Below are positions 25,501 to 33,459 of a stretch of DNA of 64,000 nucleotides, in pieces. Positions within the stretch are counted from its first letter, which is position 1; every line of letters begins with the position of its first letter. Source of the DNA: Glycomyces sambucus (GTDB lineage: Bacteria > Actinomycetota > Actinomycetes > Mycobacteriales > Micromonosporaceae); the NCBI RefSeq assembly GCF_900102815.1, contig NZ_FNGF01000007.1, positions 124,001 to 188,000 on the forward strand. Reading direction: 5' to 3'. Under the pieces are notes generated by a model. It saw nothing but the letters and a program-made list of their open reading frames with translations. It had not been told where the DNA came from and made no database searches. A program made the translations under genes and the position numbers.

Positions 25501-25648
25501 GCAGGGCGAGGCCGCCGACCACGCGGCGCTCCAGCTGCGCGTGTACCGGAGGGCGTGGGCGAGGCTCAAGGGGCTCCCGGAGTCCGAGGTGCGGGCGGCG
25601 TTCCACTACATCTCGTCGGACCACACCTGGTGGCCGGACCTTCAGTGA
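22550..25648 (+). CDS. adnB: AdnB-type helicase-nuclease subunit
   Basis: This 1032-residue protein is the leading motor and second nuclease of AdnAB. Walker A is AGAGSGKT near residue 52, box II is the canonical LLDEYQDTS near 285, and motif III GDPNQSIYSWRGA and VTRARRALL are intact, so this is the active translocase. The nuclease domain at the C-terminus has GRIDAVF near 960 and IVDWKTG near 975. Its ATG overlaps the adnA stop by 8 bases (ATGAGTGA), giving translational coupling that suits a one-to-one heterodimer. Confidence 0.92.
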   Translation: MSEARVDEVRAGEARARRFSALGLANRLGANRPTDEQEAVIEAGRDPMLVIAGAGSGKTTTMADRVVWLIANRVVRPEHILGLTFTRKAAAELAARIRDKLRRLTESIPELAELHGEPSVSTYNAYAGNLVGEHGLRIGIEPGTRIVTDTGRWQIARDLVCAWDGEMSEFDVGIDEVTKRVLQLAGQLAEHLRDGADLRAFGRDLYEELEERTNGKPLNEEFRSLASLRRKYDQLLPLVEAWDRRKRELAVMDFADQLSLAAQLVGGAPEIIRSERDRWRVVLLDEYQDTSFSQVSLLRDLFGGGHPVTAVGDPNQSIYSWRGASAGTLQRFPADFPSASGVPAKLAYLTRSWRNREAVLEVANTVSAPLRAENVPPLTVGAKFDDEHGSGSVESAMHLSAADEADWIAARLAAVWRPGEEETAAVLIRKRRQIPALHRALTGAGLPVQVVGSLGLLYFPEVAETVAMLRAASDPMNGPALMRLLAGNRWRIGPRDIAALWARARELAPDSRGFEPDAGVEAEASLADALGDPGPAERYSTIGYLRFGQLHEELSWIRSRLGQSLPDVVGDVITHTGLDVEVMLHHGDLSNLDEFTDVAASYENDTAGASIPGFLSYLETAAEQERGLTVEGANPAGGVVQLLTVHAAKGLEWDVVAVPGMCEGILPTTKRDSTWVSDAARLPYPLRGDADNLPVLYLDEAHVPSEVAKAVKAFKKDDHEANLSEERRLAYVAVTRARRALLTSGYWWDADKQGARKPAPFLQEARSAGAEVPVWADSGPTNPLEDQARTAQWPSKAPLGSRQAAFAEAAELVLSSPEPGREGPLARQWREEAELLLAERDERESGVVRLPRPVRLSTSQLMAMRADEEGFAAERRRPMPQPPRPATQRGTEFHSWVEEFFGGGTLFDPADLPGAADDAVDQADLERLKTAFRESAWARRRIAAQEVPFVIEYEGTVVRGRIDAVFHGEDGGYDIVDWKTGRPPQGEAADHAALQLRVYRRAWARLKGLPESEVRAAFHYISSDHTWWPDLQ

Positions 25649-25756
25649 GGGTTCAGTCGCGGTCCGCCGCGGGTTTGCAACGCCCTTCTAATGTGGCTTG
25701 GGTGTTACACCGGCCCTACCCGGGGCCGGACCCGACCCCCCAGTTGATTGGACCTC

Positions 25757-26227
25757 ATGAGCAGCAACGTCAACCTCCGCCGCGCCACCGCCCTGACCGG
25801 CGGCGCCTTCGCCCTCGCCCTCGCCCTGGCCGCCTGCGGCGCCGGGAACGACACGCCCGAGGGCACGGTCGAGGGCTTCCTCAAGGACGGCGCCGAGGAC
25901 ATGGTCAACGCCATGTTCGACGGCGACGGCGAGAAGGCCGCCGACATCGCCGGCGACTACTTCTGCGCCGACGACGTCGCGGGCGTCGAGGACGCCGCCG
26001 CCCAGTTCGAGGGCATGACCGACGAAGAGAAGCAGCAGATGGAGGAGATGGCCGGCGACACGTTCTCGATGTTCGAGGACATGTCCTACGAGATCGGCGA
26101 GACCACCGAGGACGGCGACACCGCCACCGTCGAGGTCTCCATCACCGCCAACGACGAGACGACCGAGGACTCCTTCGACCTCGTCAAGGAAGACGACGCC
26201 TGGAAGATCTGCGGCTACATGGCCTAA
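25757..26227 (+). CDS. Small secreted lipoprotein, DUF4878/NTF2-like
   Basis: This is a 156-residue protein. The signal peptide of about 27 residues ends in the lipobox LAAC. The mature part is very acidic; it begins with NDTPEGTVEGFLKDGAEDMV, a helix typical of DUF4878 or lumazine-binding-like NTF2 folds, and ends with a strand DDAWKICGYMA. Two cysteines (YFCAD and ICGYM) could pair. ATG 25757 is the natural start at the signal peptide. It stands alone, with its own terminator. Role unknown. Confidence 0.8.
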   Translation: MSSNVNLRRATALTGGAFALALALAACGAGNDTPEGTVEGFLKDGAEDMVNAMFDGDGEKAADIAGDYFCADDVAGVEDAAAQFEGMTDEEKQQMEEMAGDTFSMFEDMSYEIGETTEDGDTATVEVSITANDETTEDSFDLVKEDDAWKICGYMA

Positions 26228-26241
26228 GCGGATCCGCACAG

Positions 26242-26284
26242 CGCGAAGGGGCCCGGCGAGCGATGCCCGCCGGGCCCCTTCGCG
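26242..26284 (+). terminator. Terminator hairpin, copy 1 of a repeated element
   Basis: A 16-bp GC-rich stem follows the lipoprotein gene. The 43-bp sequence is repeated at 26912-26954 with a single base difference, so it is both a terminator and half of a direct repeat around the Doc module. Confidence 0.85.
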
Positions 26285-26337
26285 CCCAATGGAAATGTCC
26301 GTTGCGGCGCGACCCCGCCGGGCCCTACAGTCGCGCC

Positions 26338-26481
26338 ATGACCGAGACCCCCGAAGCGAACGAGCACCCCGAGGCGCCCGCCGAAGACGGCGCGACCGCC
26401 GACCGGCGGCTGCGATTCGAAAGGCTGCTCGCCGAGGCCCTGGTCGAGGACCGCGAACTCCTGGACAGGCTGGCGACATGA
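26338..26481 (+). CDS. Short putative antitoxin of the Doc module
   Basis: ATG 26338 opens a 47-residue frame that overlaps the doc start by four bases (ATGA). The first 20 residues are acidic and proline-rich; the rest is one predicted amphipathic helix (RRLRFERLLAEALVEDRELL). No ribbon-helix-helix or Phd DNA-binding domain is visible, unlike normal Doc partners. Its position and helix suggest it neutralises the toxin, as the C-terminal tail of Phd does, but that is inference. Confidence 0.6.
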   Translation: MTETPEANEHPEAPAEDGATADRRLRFERLLAEALVEDRELLDRLAT

Positions 26482-26870
26482 CCGACCGAGTCGACTACCT
26501 CGACCTCGCCGACCTGATGGCGGTGGCGCGGGCCGTCACCGGCCTGGCGCACCCGCCGGTGCGCGACCGCGGCCTCCTGGAGTCCGCCCTCGCCCGCCCG
26601 GCGACGAGCGTGTTCGGGCAGGAGGCGTTCCCGACGCTGCACGAGAAGGCCGCCGCGCTCTTCCACTCCCTCGCCCGCAACCACCCGCTCGCGGACGGGA
26701 ACAAGCGCCTCGCGTACACGGCCGCGAAGGTCATGTACGGACTCAACGGCCTGCACCTGACGGTGCCGTCGGTCGACGAGGGCGACGCGTTCGTCCGCGC
26801 GGTCGCCAAGGGCGACTTCGAGGTCCCCGAACTCGCGGCCGCACTCGCGGCCTGGACCTCGCCGCGCTGA
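26478..26870 (+). CDS. doc: Doc-family toxin (Fic fold)
   Basis: This 130-residue death-on-curing protein carries the Fic core HPLADGNKRLAY (residues about 75-86). It keeps the catalytic histidine and the GNKR nucleotide-binding loop, with Leu in place of the Phe found in classic Fic motifs, which is common in the short Doc branch. Doc phosphorylates elongation factor Tu and blocks translation. The start ATG 26478 overlaps the antitoxin stop. The cassette lies between two nearly identical hairpins. Confidence 0.9.
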   Translation: MTDRVDYLDLADLMAVARAVTGLAHPPVRDRGLLESALARPATSVFGQEAFPTLHEKAAALFHSLARNHPLADGNKRLAYTAAKVMYGLNGLHLTVPSVDEGDAFVRAVAKGDFEVPELAAALAAWTSPR

Positions 26871-26911
26871 TCCGCGCCGAGCGGCGGCGATCCCCGCTTC
26901 GCGGACCACGA

Positions 26912-26954
26912 CGCGAAGGGGCCCGGCGAGCGATGCTCGCCGGGCCCCTTCGCG
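26912..26954. terminator. Bidirectional terminator hairpin, copy 2
   Basis: A perfect 20-bp stem with a GAT loop lies between the converging doc and ileS genes and can serve both. It is 42/43 identical to 26242-26284. Confidence 0.88.
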
Positions 26955-26961
26955 TCTCGAT

Positions 26962-29900
26962 CTACTGCTTCACGACCGCGGCCTTGACGGTCTCGCCCTC
27001 GCCCGCGTCGCCGGTGGTCGCGGTGTCGGGGAGGTCGGCGAAGGCCAGGTCGAGGGCCAGGGTCTCGGCCTTGACGAAGTCGAGGTGGGCCTCGACGGCG
27101 GTGCGGAGCGCGGGCGAGGCGTCGACGGTGACCGCCACGCGGTCGGTGACATCGAGGTCGGCGTCCTTGCGGGCCTGCTGGATCACGCGGACCAGGTCGC
27201 GGGCCAGGCCCTCGGCGGCCAGTTCGGGCGTGACCTCCGTGTCGAGGACGAGCACGCCGCCCTCGCTGGGCAGGGCCTCGGTGTGCTCGGCGTCGACCGC
27301 GACCATCGTCAGCTCGAACTCGCCCTCCTCCAGCACCACGCCGCCGGCGGTGACGGTGCCGTCCTCGGCGGTCCAGTCGCCGGCCTTGACGGCCTTGATG
27401 ACCCGCTGCACGTCCTTGCCCAGGCGGGGCCCGAGCACGCGCGGGACCAGCTTCAGGTCGGACTTCGAGTATGCCTCGACGTTCGAGTCGAGCTCGACGG
27501 CCTTGACGTTCAGCTCGTCGCGCAGCAGGTCGGCGAACGGCGCCAGCCGCTCGGCGTGCGGGGTCGCCACCGTGACCTTCGCCAGCGGCAGGCGCACCCG
27601 CAGCTTGCGGGCCTTGCGCATGAACAGCCCGACCGAGGCGATGTCGCGCACCGCGTCCATGGCCTCCACGAGGGCGTGGTCGGCGGGCAGGTCCGCGGCG
27701 TCGGGCCAGTCGACGAGGTGCACCGAGCGCCCGCCCGTGAGGCCCTTCCAGATGTCCTCGGCGACCATCGGCAGCAGCGGCGCGGCCACCTCGGTCGCGG
27801 TCTTCAGCGCCGTGGCGAGCGTCGCGAACCCGGCCTCGTCGCCCTCCCAGAACCGGTCGCGCGAGCGGCGCACGTACCAGTTGGTGAGCGATTCGAGGTA
27901 GGCCCGGAATGCGGCCGTCGCGGCCACGAGGTCGTAGCCGTCCATCGCCTCGGTCATGGTCTCGACCAGTTCGCGGGTCTTGGCGAGCAGGTACCGGTCG
28001 AGCCGGTGCTCGGAGGCCAGCGCCGTCGCGCGCGCCTCGGCCGGGCTCGCCTCGTAGCCTGAAGCGCCGGCGTAGAGCGTGTAGAAGTACCACGTGTTCC
28101 ACAGCGGCAGGACGATCTGGCGGACGGCGTCGCGGAAGCCGGTCTCGGTGACGGGCATGTCGCCGCCGCGCAGGACCGGGGACCCGACGAGCGACCAGCG
28201 GACCGCGTCGGAGCCGAACTGCTCGAAGGACTCCCGGACGTCCGGGTAGTTCTTGAGCGACTTGGACATCTTCTGCCCGTCGGCGCCCAGGAGCGTGCCG
28301 TGGACGACGGCGGTGCGGAACGCGGGCCGGTCGAACAGGGCCGTGGACAGGACGTGCAGCAGGTAGAACCAGCCGCGGGTCTGCGCCGTGTACTCGACGA
28401 TGAAGTCGCCGGGGAAGTGGTGCTCGAACCAGTCGGCGTTCTCGAACGGGTAGTGGACCTGCGCGAACGGCATGGACCCGGACTCGAACCAGCAGTCGAG
28501 GACCTCGGGCACGCGGCGCATGACGGACTTGCCCGTGGGGTCGTCCGGGTTGGGCCGCTCCAGCTCGTCGATGTAGGGCCGGTGCAGGTCGGTGACGTGC
28601 ACGCCGAAGTCGCGTTCGAGCTCGGCGAGGGAGCCGTAGACGTCGACGCGCGGGTAGGCGGGGTCGTCGGAGACCCACACGGGGATCGGCGAGCCCCAGA
28701 AGCGGTTGCGGCTGATGTTCCAGTCGCGCGCGTTGGCGAGCCACTTGCCGAACTGGCCGTCCTTGATGTGGCCGGGGGTCCAGTCGATCTCCTGGTTGAG
28801 TTCGACCATGCGGTCGCGGAACCGCGTCACGGCCACGAACCACGCGGAGAGGGCGCGCTGGATCAGCGGGGAGCCGCAGCGCCAGCAGTGCGGGTAGTTG
28901 TGGTTGTAGGTGTCGTGGCGCAGCAGGCGCTGGGTGGCCTTGAGGTCGCCGATGATGAGCTTGTTCGCGTCGAAGACGTGCACGCCCGCGTAGGGGGGCA
29001 CCTCGTCGGTGAACTTGCCGGAGTCGTCGACGGGGACGACCGGTTCGATGCCGGCGGCGTCGGTGACGACCTTGTCCTCTTCACCGAAGGCGGGGGCGAT
29101 GTGGACGACGCCGGTGCCGTCCTCGGTGGTGACGTAGTCGGCGGTGAGGACCTGGTGGGCGTTCTCGCGTCCGGCGAAGAAGTCGAACGGCGGGTTGTAG
29201 CGCAGGCCGACGAGGTCGGCGCCCTTGTGGCGGGAGAGGACCTCGGGGTCGTCGCCGAGTTCGCGCGCGTAGGCGGGGAGGCGGGCCTCGGCGAGGAGGT
29301 AGCGGCCGTCCTCGGTGGCGACGACGGCGTAGTCGACGTCGGGGTGGACGGCGGCGGCGAGGTTGGACGGCAGCGTCCAGGGCGTGGTGGTCCAGACCAG
29401 GAGCTTGACGCCGTTCAGGGGGCCGTCGTCGACGACGTCGAGGCCGACGGTGACGGCCGGGTCCTGGCGGTCCTTGTAGGTGTCGTCCATCTTGGTCTCG
29501 GTGGCGGCCAGGGGGGTCTCGCAGCGCCAGCAGTACCAGAGCACGCGGTAGCCCTCGTAGACCAGGCCCTTGTCGTACAGGGTCTTGAAGGCCCACATGA
29601 CGCTCTCCATGTAGGTGAGGTCGAGGGTCTTGTAGTCGTTCTCGAAGTCGACCCAGCGGGCCTGGCGGGTGACGTAGTCGTGCCATTCGCCGGTGAACTG
29701 GAGGACGGACGCCTTGGCGGCGGCGTTGAACCGGTCGATGCCGTACGCCTCGATCTCGGCCTTGGTCTTGAGGCCGAGCTCCTTCTCGGTGGTCACCTCG
29801 GCGGGCATGCCGTGGGTGTCCCAGCCGAAGCGGCGCTCGACGCGGCGCCCGCGCATGGTCTGGTAGCGGGGGACGATGTCCTTGACGTACCCGGTGAGGA

Positions 29901-30108
29901 GGTGCCCGTAGTGGGGCAGGCCGTTGGCGAAGGGCGGGCCGTCGTAGAAGACGAACTCGTTGTCGCCGTTGTCGCCTGCGGCCCGGGCCTCGATGGACGC
30001 CTGGAAGGTGTCGTCCTTGGTCCAGAAGTCGAGCACGCGGCGCTCGACCTCGGGGAGGTTCGGGCTCGCGGGTACGCCCCGCCGGGGGTCGTCGAGTGGA
30101 TAGGCCAT
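26962..30108 (-). CDS. ileS: Isoleucyl-tRNA synthetase (eukaryote-like type 2)
   Basis: This 1048-residue class I synthetase charges tRNA-Ile. The HIGH box is GLPHYGHLL near residue 64 and KMSKS is at 613-617, followed by LKNYPD. The long sequence, the N-terminal [14 protein letters not shown] form and the C-terminal extension fit the eukaryote-like IleRS found in mycobacteria and mupirocin-resistant isoenzymes, so natural mupirocin tolerance is possible (inference). The anticodon-binding domain around [19 protein letters not shown] [16 protein letters not shown] is intact. ATG 30108 has GAGGAG upstream, which is sequestered by the T-box leader. Confidence 0.97.
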   Translation of the reverse strand: MAYPLDDPRRGVPASPNLPEVERRVLDFWTKDDTFQASIEARAAGDNGDNEFVFYDGPPFANGLPHYGHLLTGYVKDIVPRYQTMRGRRVERRFGWDTHGMPAEVTTEKELGLKTKAEIEAYGIDRFNAAAKASVLQFTGEWHDYVTRQARWVDFENDYKTLDLTYMESVMWAFKTLYDKGLVYEGYRVLWYCWRCETPLAATETKMDDTYKDRQDPAVTVGLDVVDDGPLNGVKLLVWTTTPWTLPSNLAAAVHPDVDYAVVATEDGRYLLAEARLPAYARELGDDPEVLSRHKGADLVGLRYNPPFDFFAGRENAHQVLTADYVTTEDGTGVVHIAPAFGEEDKVVTDAAGIEPVVPVDDSGKFTDEVPPYAGVHVFDANKLIIGDLKATQRLLRHDTYNHNYPHCWRCGSPLIQRALSAWFVAVTRFRDRMVELNQEIDWTPGHIKDGQFGKWLANARDWNISRNRFWGSPIPVWVSDDPAYPRVDVYGSLAELERDFGVHVTDLHRPYIDELERPNPDDPTGKSVMRRVPEVLDCWFESGSMPFAQVHYPFENADWFEHHFPGDFIVEYTAQTRGWFYLLHVLSTALFDRPAFRTAVVHGTLLGADGQKMSKSLKNYPDVRESFEQFGSDAVRWSLVGSPVLRGGDMPVTETGFRDAVRQIVLPLWNTWYFYTLYAGASGYEASPAEARATALASEHRLDRYLLAKTRELVETMTEAMDGYDLVAATAAFRAYLESLTNWYVRRSRDRFWEGDEAGFATLATALKTATEVAAPLLPMVAEDIWKGLTGGRSVHLVDWPDAADLPADHALVEAMDAVRDIASVGLFMRKARKLRVRLPLAKVTVATPHAERLAPFADLLRDELNVKAVELDSNVEAYSKSDLKLVPRVLGPRLGKDVQRVIKAVKAGDWTAEDGTVTAGGVVLEEGEFELTMVAVDAEHTEALPSEGGVLVLDTEVTPELAAEGLARDLVRVIQQARKDADLDVTDRVAVTVDASPALRTAVEAHLDFVKAETLALDLAFADLPDTATTGDAGEGETVKAAVVKQ

Positions 30109-30114
30109 GGGACC

Positions 30115-30350
30115 CGGGTCTCCTCACACACGCCTTGCTGGTCGGTGTGCGAGGACGATCCGTCCCTCGGTCGGTGAGGGCGGCCCGCGGTACCACCTCG
30201 CTTGGCGCACGGATGCGCCCGCTCGTTCGGCGGCGGTGACGGGCCGCATCCGTCCGGGTCTAGTGGGGCCCTCCCGCGGTGTTCGCACGCCGCGGCGGGC
30301 CGGTTCTTCCGGAAGCTCGCCGGTGATGGCCGGGTCGACGCTGTTGGCAG
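30115..30350 (-). ncRNA. Translational T-box riboswitch of ileS
   Basis: On the minus strand the leader carries the T-box core AGGTGGTACCGCGG (30185-30198), whose UGGU bulge pairs with the free 3' end of uncharged tRNA with discriminator A. Stem I contains a candidate AUC (Ile) specifier at 30325-30327. It is followed by ACCGGCGAGC, like the actinobacterial ileS T-boxes. Downstream, GTGTGTGAGGAG pairs with TCCTCGCACAC to hide the ribosome-binding site GAGGAG (30120-30125), and there is no terminator. So tRNA-Ile starvation should open translation, not transcription. Confidence 0.92.
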
Positions 30351-30352
30351 CA

Positions 30353-30358
30353 AGTGTA
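30353..30358 (-). promoter_or_regulatory. Probable -10 box for the ileS T-box transcript
   Basis: TACACT on the minus strand sits just upstream of stem I, which would place the transcript start near 30346. I see no good -35 box. Confidence 0.4.
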
Positions 30359-30442
30359 GCGCTGCCCGGCGGGGTGCCCGCGAGCGATTTAGGGCGCCGC
30401 GCGGCGCGCCGTCACCGGTCGGCGTCCCACGGTGCGGACATG

Positions 30443-30448
30443 TAGCAT
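30443..30448 (+). promoter_or_regulatory. Probable -10 box for the trp leader
   Basis: TAGCAT, preceded by TG in an extended -10 arrangement, lies 7 bases before the leader-peptide GTG. The leader mRNA would begin at or next to its start codon, that is, leaderless. The -35 is not recognisable. Confidence 0.4.
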
Positions 30449-30455
30449 TCCGGGT

Positions 30456-30494
30456 GTGAGCATCCACGCGAACAACTGGTGGTGGCGTCGCTGA
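30456..30494 (+). CDS. trpL: trp leader peptide
   Basis: GTG at 30456 starts a 12-codon peptide, MSIHANNWWWRR, with three consecutive Trp codons, followed by a stop at 30492-30494. It is the sensing element of ribosome-mediated attenuation: stalling at the Trp codons when charged tRNA-Trp is scarce would favour the antiterminator. No Shine-Dalgarno is visible, so it is probably read as a leaderless message. Confidence 0.88.
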   Translation: MSIHANNWWWRR

Positions 30495-30520
30495 GGCGGC
30501 GTCCTGCTTTTGCGTGCGAG

Positions 30521-30580
30521 CGAAGTGAGCGACCGTCTGACAGGCGGTCGCTTCGTCGTATCCGGGGCCGGCCGCTGCTG
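30521..30580 (+). terminator. trp attenuator
   Basis: After the leader peptide, GAGCGACCG pairs with CGGTCGCTTC across a short loop (about 30528-30555) to make a terminator-like stem. The upstream GCGAGCGAAGTGAGCGAC region can pair alternatively. The T run is weak, as usual in actinobacteria. Confidence 0.65.
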
Positions 30581-30621
30581 GACGGTAGTGAGACCCAGTA
30601 CTTCTTGAGGAAGAGGCCCTG

Positions 30622-32748
30622 ATGACAGTGTTCGATACCCCGTCGGGAGTGACGGTCGAGCGGACGGTGGCCGAGCTCGACTCGCCCGACCTGACGTCCG
30701 TGGTGGCGCAGGTCGAGGCGCGCCGCGGCGGCGTGCTCTCCAGCGGCATGGAGTACCCGGGGCGCTATTCGCGCTACCACCTGGCGTACGTCGACCCGTC
30801 CCTGGAGGTCGTGGCGCGCGGCCGCTCGGTGACGGTGCGGCGGCTGAACGCCCGCGGCTACCTGCTGGTCGACGTCCTCGCGGACGCGCTGGAGGCGGCC
30901 GGGGTCGGCGCGGTGACGCGCACCGACGACGAGGTGCGCGTGGAGGTGCCGGTGCCGGAGGGCCGGGTGCCGGAGGAGCTGCGCTCGAAGCTGCCGACGG
31001 CGTTCTCGGCGCTGCGGGTGGTGCTCGACGCGCTGCGCTGCGACGACCCGTACCTGGGCCTGTGGGGGGCGTTCGGGTACGACCTGGCGTACCAGTTCGA
31101 GCCGATCCCGTACGCGAAGGACCGCCCGGCCGACCAGCGCGACCTGGTGCTGCACCTGGCGGACGAGCTGTACGTGGTGGACCGCAAGCGCGAGACCGCG
31201 CAGGTGCGCCGGTACGAGTTCTCGTTCGGCGGGCGCTCGACGAAGGGCCTGCCGCGCGGGACCGAGTCGCTGGACTACGTTCCGGCCGAGGTGATCCCGG
31301 AGGGGCCGGTGCCGGGCGTGTACGCGGACACGGTGCGGCGCGCGAAGCGGGAGTTCAAGGCGGGCAACCTGTTCGAGGTCGTCCCGGGGCACGAGATGTA
31401 CACGGCGTGCGATTCGCCCACGGCGTTCTACGAGCGGCTGCGGACCGCGAACCCGGCGCCGTACGAGTTCATCTTCAACCTGGGCGAGCGGGAGTACCTG
31501 GTGGGGGCCTCGCCGGAGATGTTCGTGCGGGTGCAGGGCGACCGGGTGGAGACGTGCCCGATCGCGGGGACGATCGCGCGCGGCGAGGACTCGCTGCACG
31601 ACGCGACGCAGATCGCGGCGCTCATCGGCTCCCCGAAGGAGGAGTCGGAGCTGACGATGTGCACCGACGTGGACCGCAACGACAAGGCGCGCGTGTGCGT
31701 GCCGGGTTCGGTGAAGGTGCTGGGGCGCAGGCAGATCGAGATGTACTCGCGGCTGATCCACACCGTGGACCACGTCGAGGGCCGGCTGCGGGAGGGCATG
31801 GACGCGCTCGACGCGTTCCTGACGCACATGTGGTCGGTGACGGTGACCGGCGCCCCGAAGACGTGGGCGATGCGGTTCATCGAGGAGCAGGAGACGACGC
31901 CGCGGCGCTGGTACGGCGGCGCGGTCGGGTTCGTGGGCTTCGACGGGTCGATGAACACGGGGCTGACGCTGCGGACGGCGCAGATCCGCGAGGGCGTGGC
32001 GCGGGTGCGCGCGGGCGCGACGCTGCTGTACGACTCGGACCCGGACGCGGAGGAGGCCGAGACGCACCTGAAGGCGCGGGCGCTGCTGGAGACCGCGGCC
32101 GGGGGCGTGGGCGCGGCGGCGCCGGTGCCGGAGCCGATCGACGTCGCGGGCGGTCCGGCCGGGGCGGGCCGGCGGGTGCTGCTGGTCGACCACGAGGACT
32201 CGTTTGTGAACACGCTCGGCGACTACTTCCGCCAGCACGGCTGCGAGGTGACGACGCTGCGGTTCGGGTTCGACGCGCCGTCGACGCTCGACGAGCTGGC
32301 GCCGGACCTGGTGGTGCTGTCGCCGGGGCCGGGCCGGCCGGAGGACTTCGGGACGGCGGCCCTGCTCGACGAGCTTGAGCGGCGCTCGCTGCCGGTGTTC
32401 GGGGTGTGCCTGGGCCTCCAGGCGATGGTCGAGCACGCGGGCGGGCGGCTGTCGCTGCTGGACGAGCCGAGCCACGGGAAGCCGGGGAACGTGAAGGTGA
32501 CGGGCGGGGGCCTGTTCGACGGGCTGCCCGACGAGGTGACCGCGGCGCGGTACCACTCGCTGTACGCGACGGCGGACCAGGTGCGGGGCGATTTCACGCC
32601 GACGGCGGCGATCGACGAGGTCGTCATGTCGATCGAGGCGCCGGGCAGGCGGTGGTTCGCGGTGCAGTTCCACCCCGAGTCGATCCTGACGGCGGCGGGC
32701 GCGCACGGGCACCGGATCATCGGGAACGCGCTGCGCCTGACGGCGTGA
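30622..32748 (+). CDS. trpEG: Fused anthranilate synthase (TrpE-TrpG)
   Basis: This 708-residue protein makes anthranilate from chorismate and glutamine, the first step to tryptophan. Residues 1-500 are the chorismate-utilising domain, with PIAGTIARGE, ELTMCTDVDRND and TVTGAPKTWAMRFIEE motifs. Residues about 520-708 are the class I glutamine amidotransferase, with nucleophile Cys596 in VFGVCLGLQ and the FHPES motif holding the catalytic His-Glu. Such single-chain enzymes occur in some Streptomyces and alpha-proteobacteria, in primary or secondary metabolism. ATG 30622 follows a GAGGAAGAGG site. The Trp-rich leader implies control by tryptophan and supports anthranilate rather than aminodeoxyisochorismate as product. 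Confidence 0.93.
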   Translation: MTVFDTPSGVTVERTVAELDSPDLTSVVAQVEARRGGVLSSGMEYPGRYSRYHLAYVDPSLEVVARGRSVTVRRLNARGYLLVDVLADALEAAGVGAVTRTDDEVRVEVPVPEGRVPEELRSKLPTAFSALRVVLDALRCDDPYLGLWGAFGYDLAYQFEPIPYAKDRPADQRDLVLHLADELYVVDRKRETAQVRRYEFSFGGRSTKGLPRGTESLDYVPAEVIPEGPVPGVYADTVRRAKREFKAGNLFEVVPGHEMYTACDSPTAFYERLRTANPAPYEFIFNLGEREYLVGASPEMFVRVQGDRVETCPIAGTIARGEDSLHDATQIAALIGSPKEESELTMCTDVDRNDKARVCVPGSVKVLGRRQIEMYSRLIHTVDHVEGRLREGMDALDAFLTHMWSVTVTGAPKTWAMRFIEEQETTPRRWYGGAVGFVGFDGSMNTGLTLRTAQIREGVARVRAGATLLYDSDPDAEEAETHLKARALLETAAGGVGAAAPVPEPIDVAGGPAGAGRRVLLVDHEDSFVNTLGDYFRQHGCEVTTLRFGFDAPSTLDELAPDLVVLSPGPGRPEDFGTAALLDELERRSLPVFGVCLGLQAMVEHAGGRLSLLDEPSHGKPGNVKVTGGGLFDGLPDEVTAARYHSLYATADQVRGDFTPTAAIDEVVMSIEAPGRRWFAVQFHPESILTAAGAHGHRIIGNALRLTA

Positions 32749-32762
32749 GGCGGACATGAGGC

Positions 32763-32790
32763 GGGGCCGGGGAGCAGTGCTTCCCGGCCC
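32763..32790. terminator. Bidirectional terminator between trpEG and the secreted protein
   Basis: GGGGCCGGGGA pairs with TTCCCGGCCCT around a small loop between two converging genes. Confidence 0.6.
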
Positions 32791-32806
32791 TGTCACGTTC
32801 CGGTCC

Positions 32807-33235
32807 TTACGAGGTGAACTCCCAGTCCTGGACGCAGCCCCAGGCGCCGTGGCCCCAGTTGCCGTTCCAGTAGACCTCCATCCAGAAATCGCTGGAGAGG
32901 CCGCACGCGGTGTACTCGCCGCCGGCGACGCGGGTGCAGGAGGTCTGCACCCAGGCGCCGGCCGGGATGGACCCGATGATCGCGGAGCCCGCCTCGGCCT
33001 GGAGCCGGTGGTTGACGTTCTCGGCGAACCGGGCGCGGCAGGTGCGCGGCTCGGCGGCGGTGTCCGGTGCGGTCGCGTTCTCGATGCGCGCGGTGTCGAT
33101 GAGCAGGCTCTCGATGCGCGACTTGACGGGCGTCGGCACGTCGGGCACGGCCGAGGCCGGTGAAGCGGCTGACAGCGACAGCGCGAACGCGGCCGCCGCG
33201 ACACCGATGGCAGTGAAGATCCTCTTCAATACCAT
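32807..33235 (-). CDS. Small secreted protein, SH3-like (function unknown)
   Basis: This is a 142-residue exported protein. ATG 33235 has AAAGGGG upstream, and the N-terminus (MVLKRIFTAIGVAAAAFALS) is a signal peptide likely cut after ASPASA near residue 33. The mature domain has four cysteines (RTCRAR, QTSCTR, TACGLS, WGCVQ), which fit two disulfides, and many Trp/Gly residues (VYWNGNWGHGAWGC). GSIPAGAWVQTSC resembles the strand pattern of bacterial SH3-type wall-binding domains. I cannot name a family with confidence. Confidence 0.75.
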   Translation of the reverse strand: MVLKRIFTAIGVAAAAFALSLSAASPASAVPDVPTPVKSRIESLLIDTARIENATAPDTAAEPRTCRARFAENVNHRLQAEAGSAIIGSIPAGAWVQTSCTRVAGGEYTACGLSSDFWMEVYWNGNWGHGAWGCVQDWEFTS

Positions 33236-33459
33236 GATCACCCCTTTGGTGAATCTTGTTCTTGACTGCGCCTTGTGACGCACTCTTTACCTAAGTACGT
33301 CGAAGCGGGTAATTCACTACAAAACGGTCAATGTCGGGAACCTGACAGAACTCGTCCGGCGCGTCGGAGCGAATCGGCGCCGCCGCCGGGCCGCGTGTTC
33401 GAATGCGGTCATGTTCGGTTCCGGCGCCGGGTGTCGGTCGACCGTGGTTCGCTGTCCCG

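Larger units (their letters stand above)
30109..30621. other. 513-bp intergenic region with two amino-acid-sensing RNAs
   Basis: The region holds the ileS T-box (minus), the two promoter regions, the trp leader peptide and its attenuator (plus). It has no other genes; the stretch 30580-30606 shows nothing further. Confidence 0.8.

Noticed and set aside
22750..26481. A 1243-codon frame overlapping adnB and the lipoprotein
   Set aside because: Arg/Ala/Gly-rich shadow of adnB. Only its last 47 codons (26338-26481) look like a real small gene.
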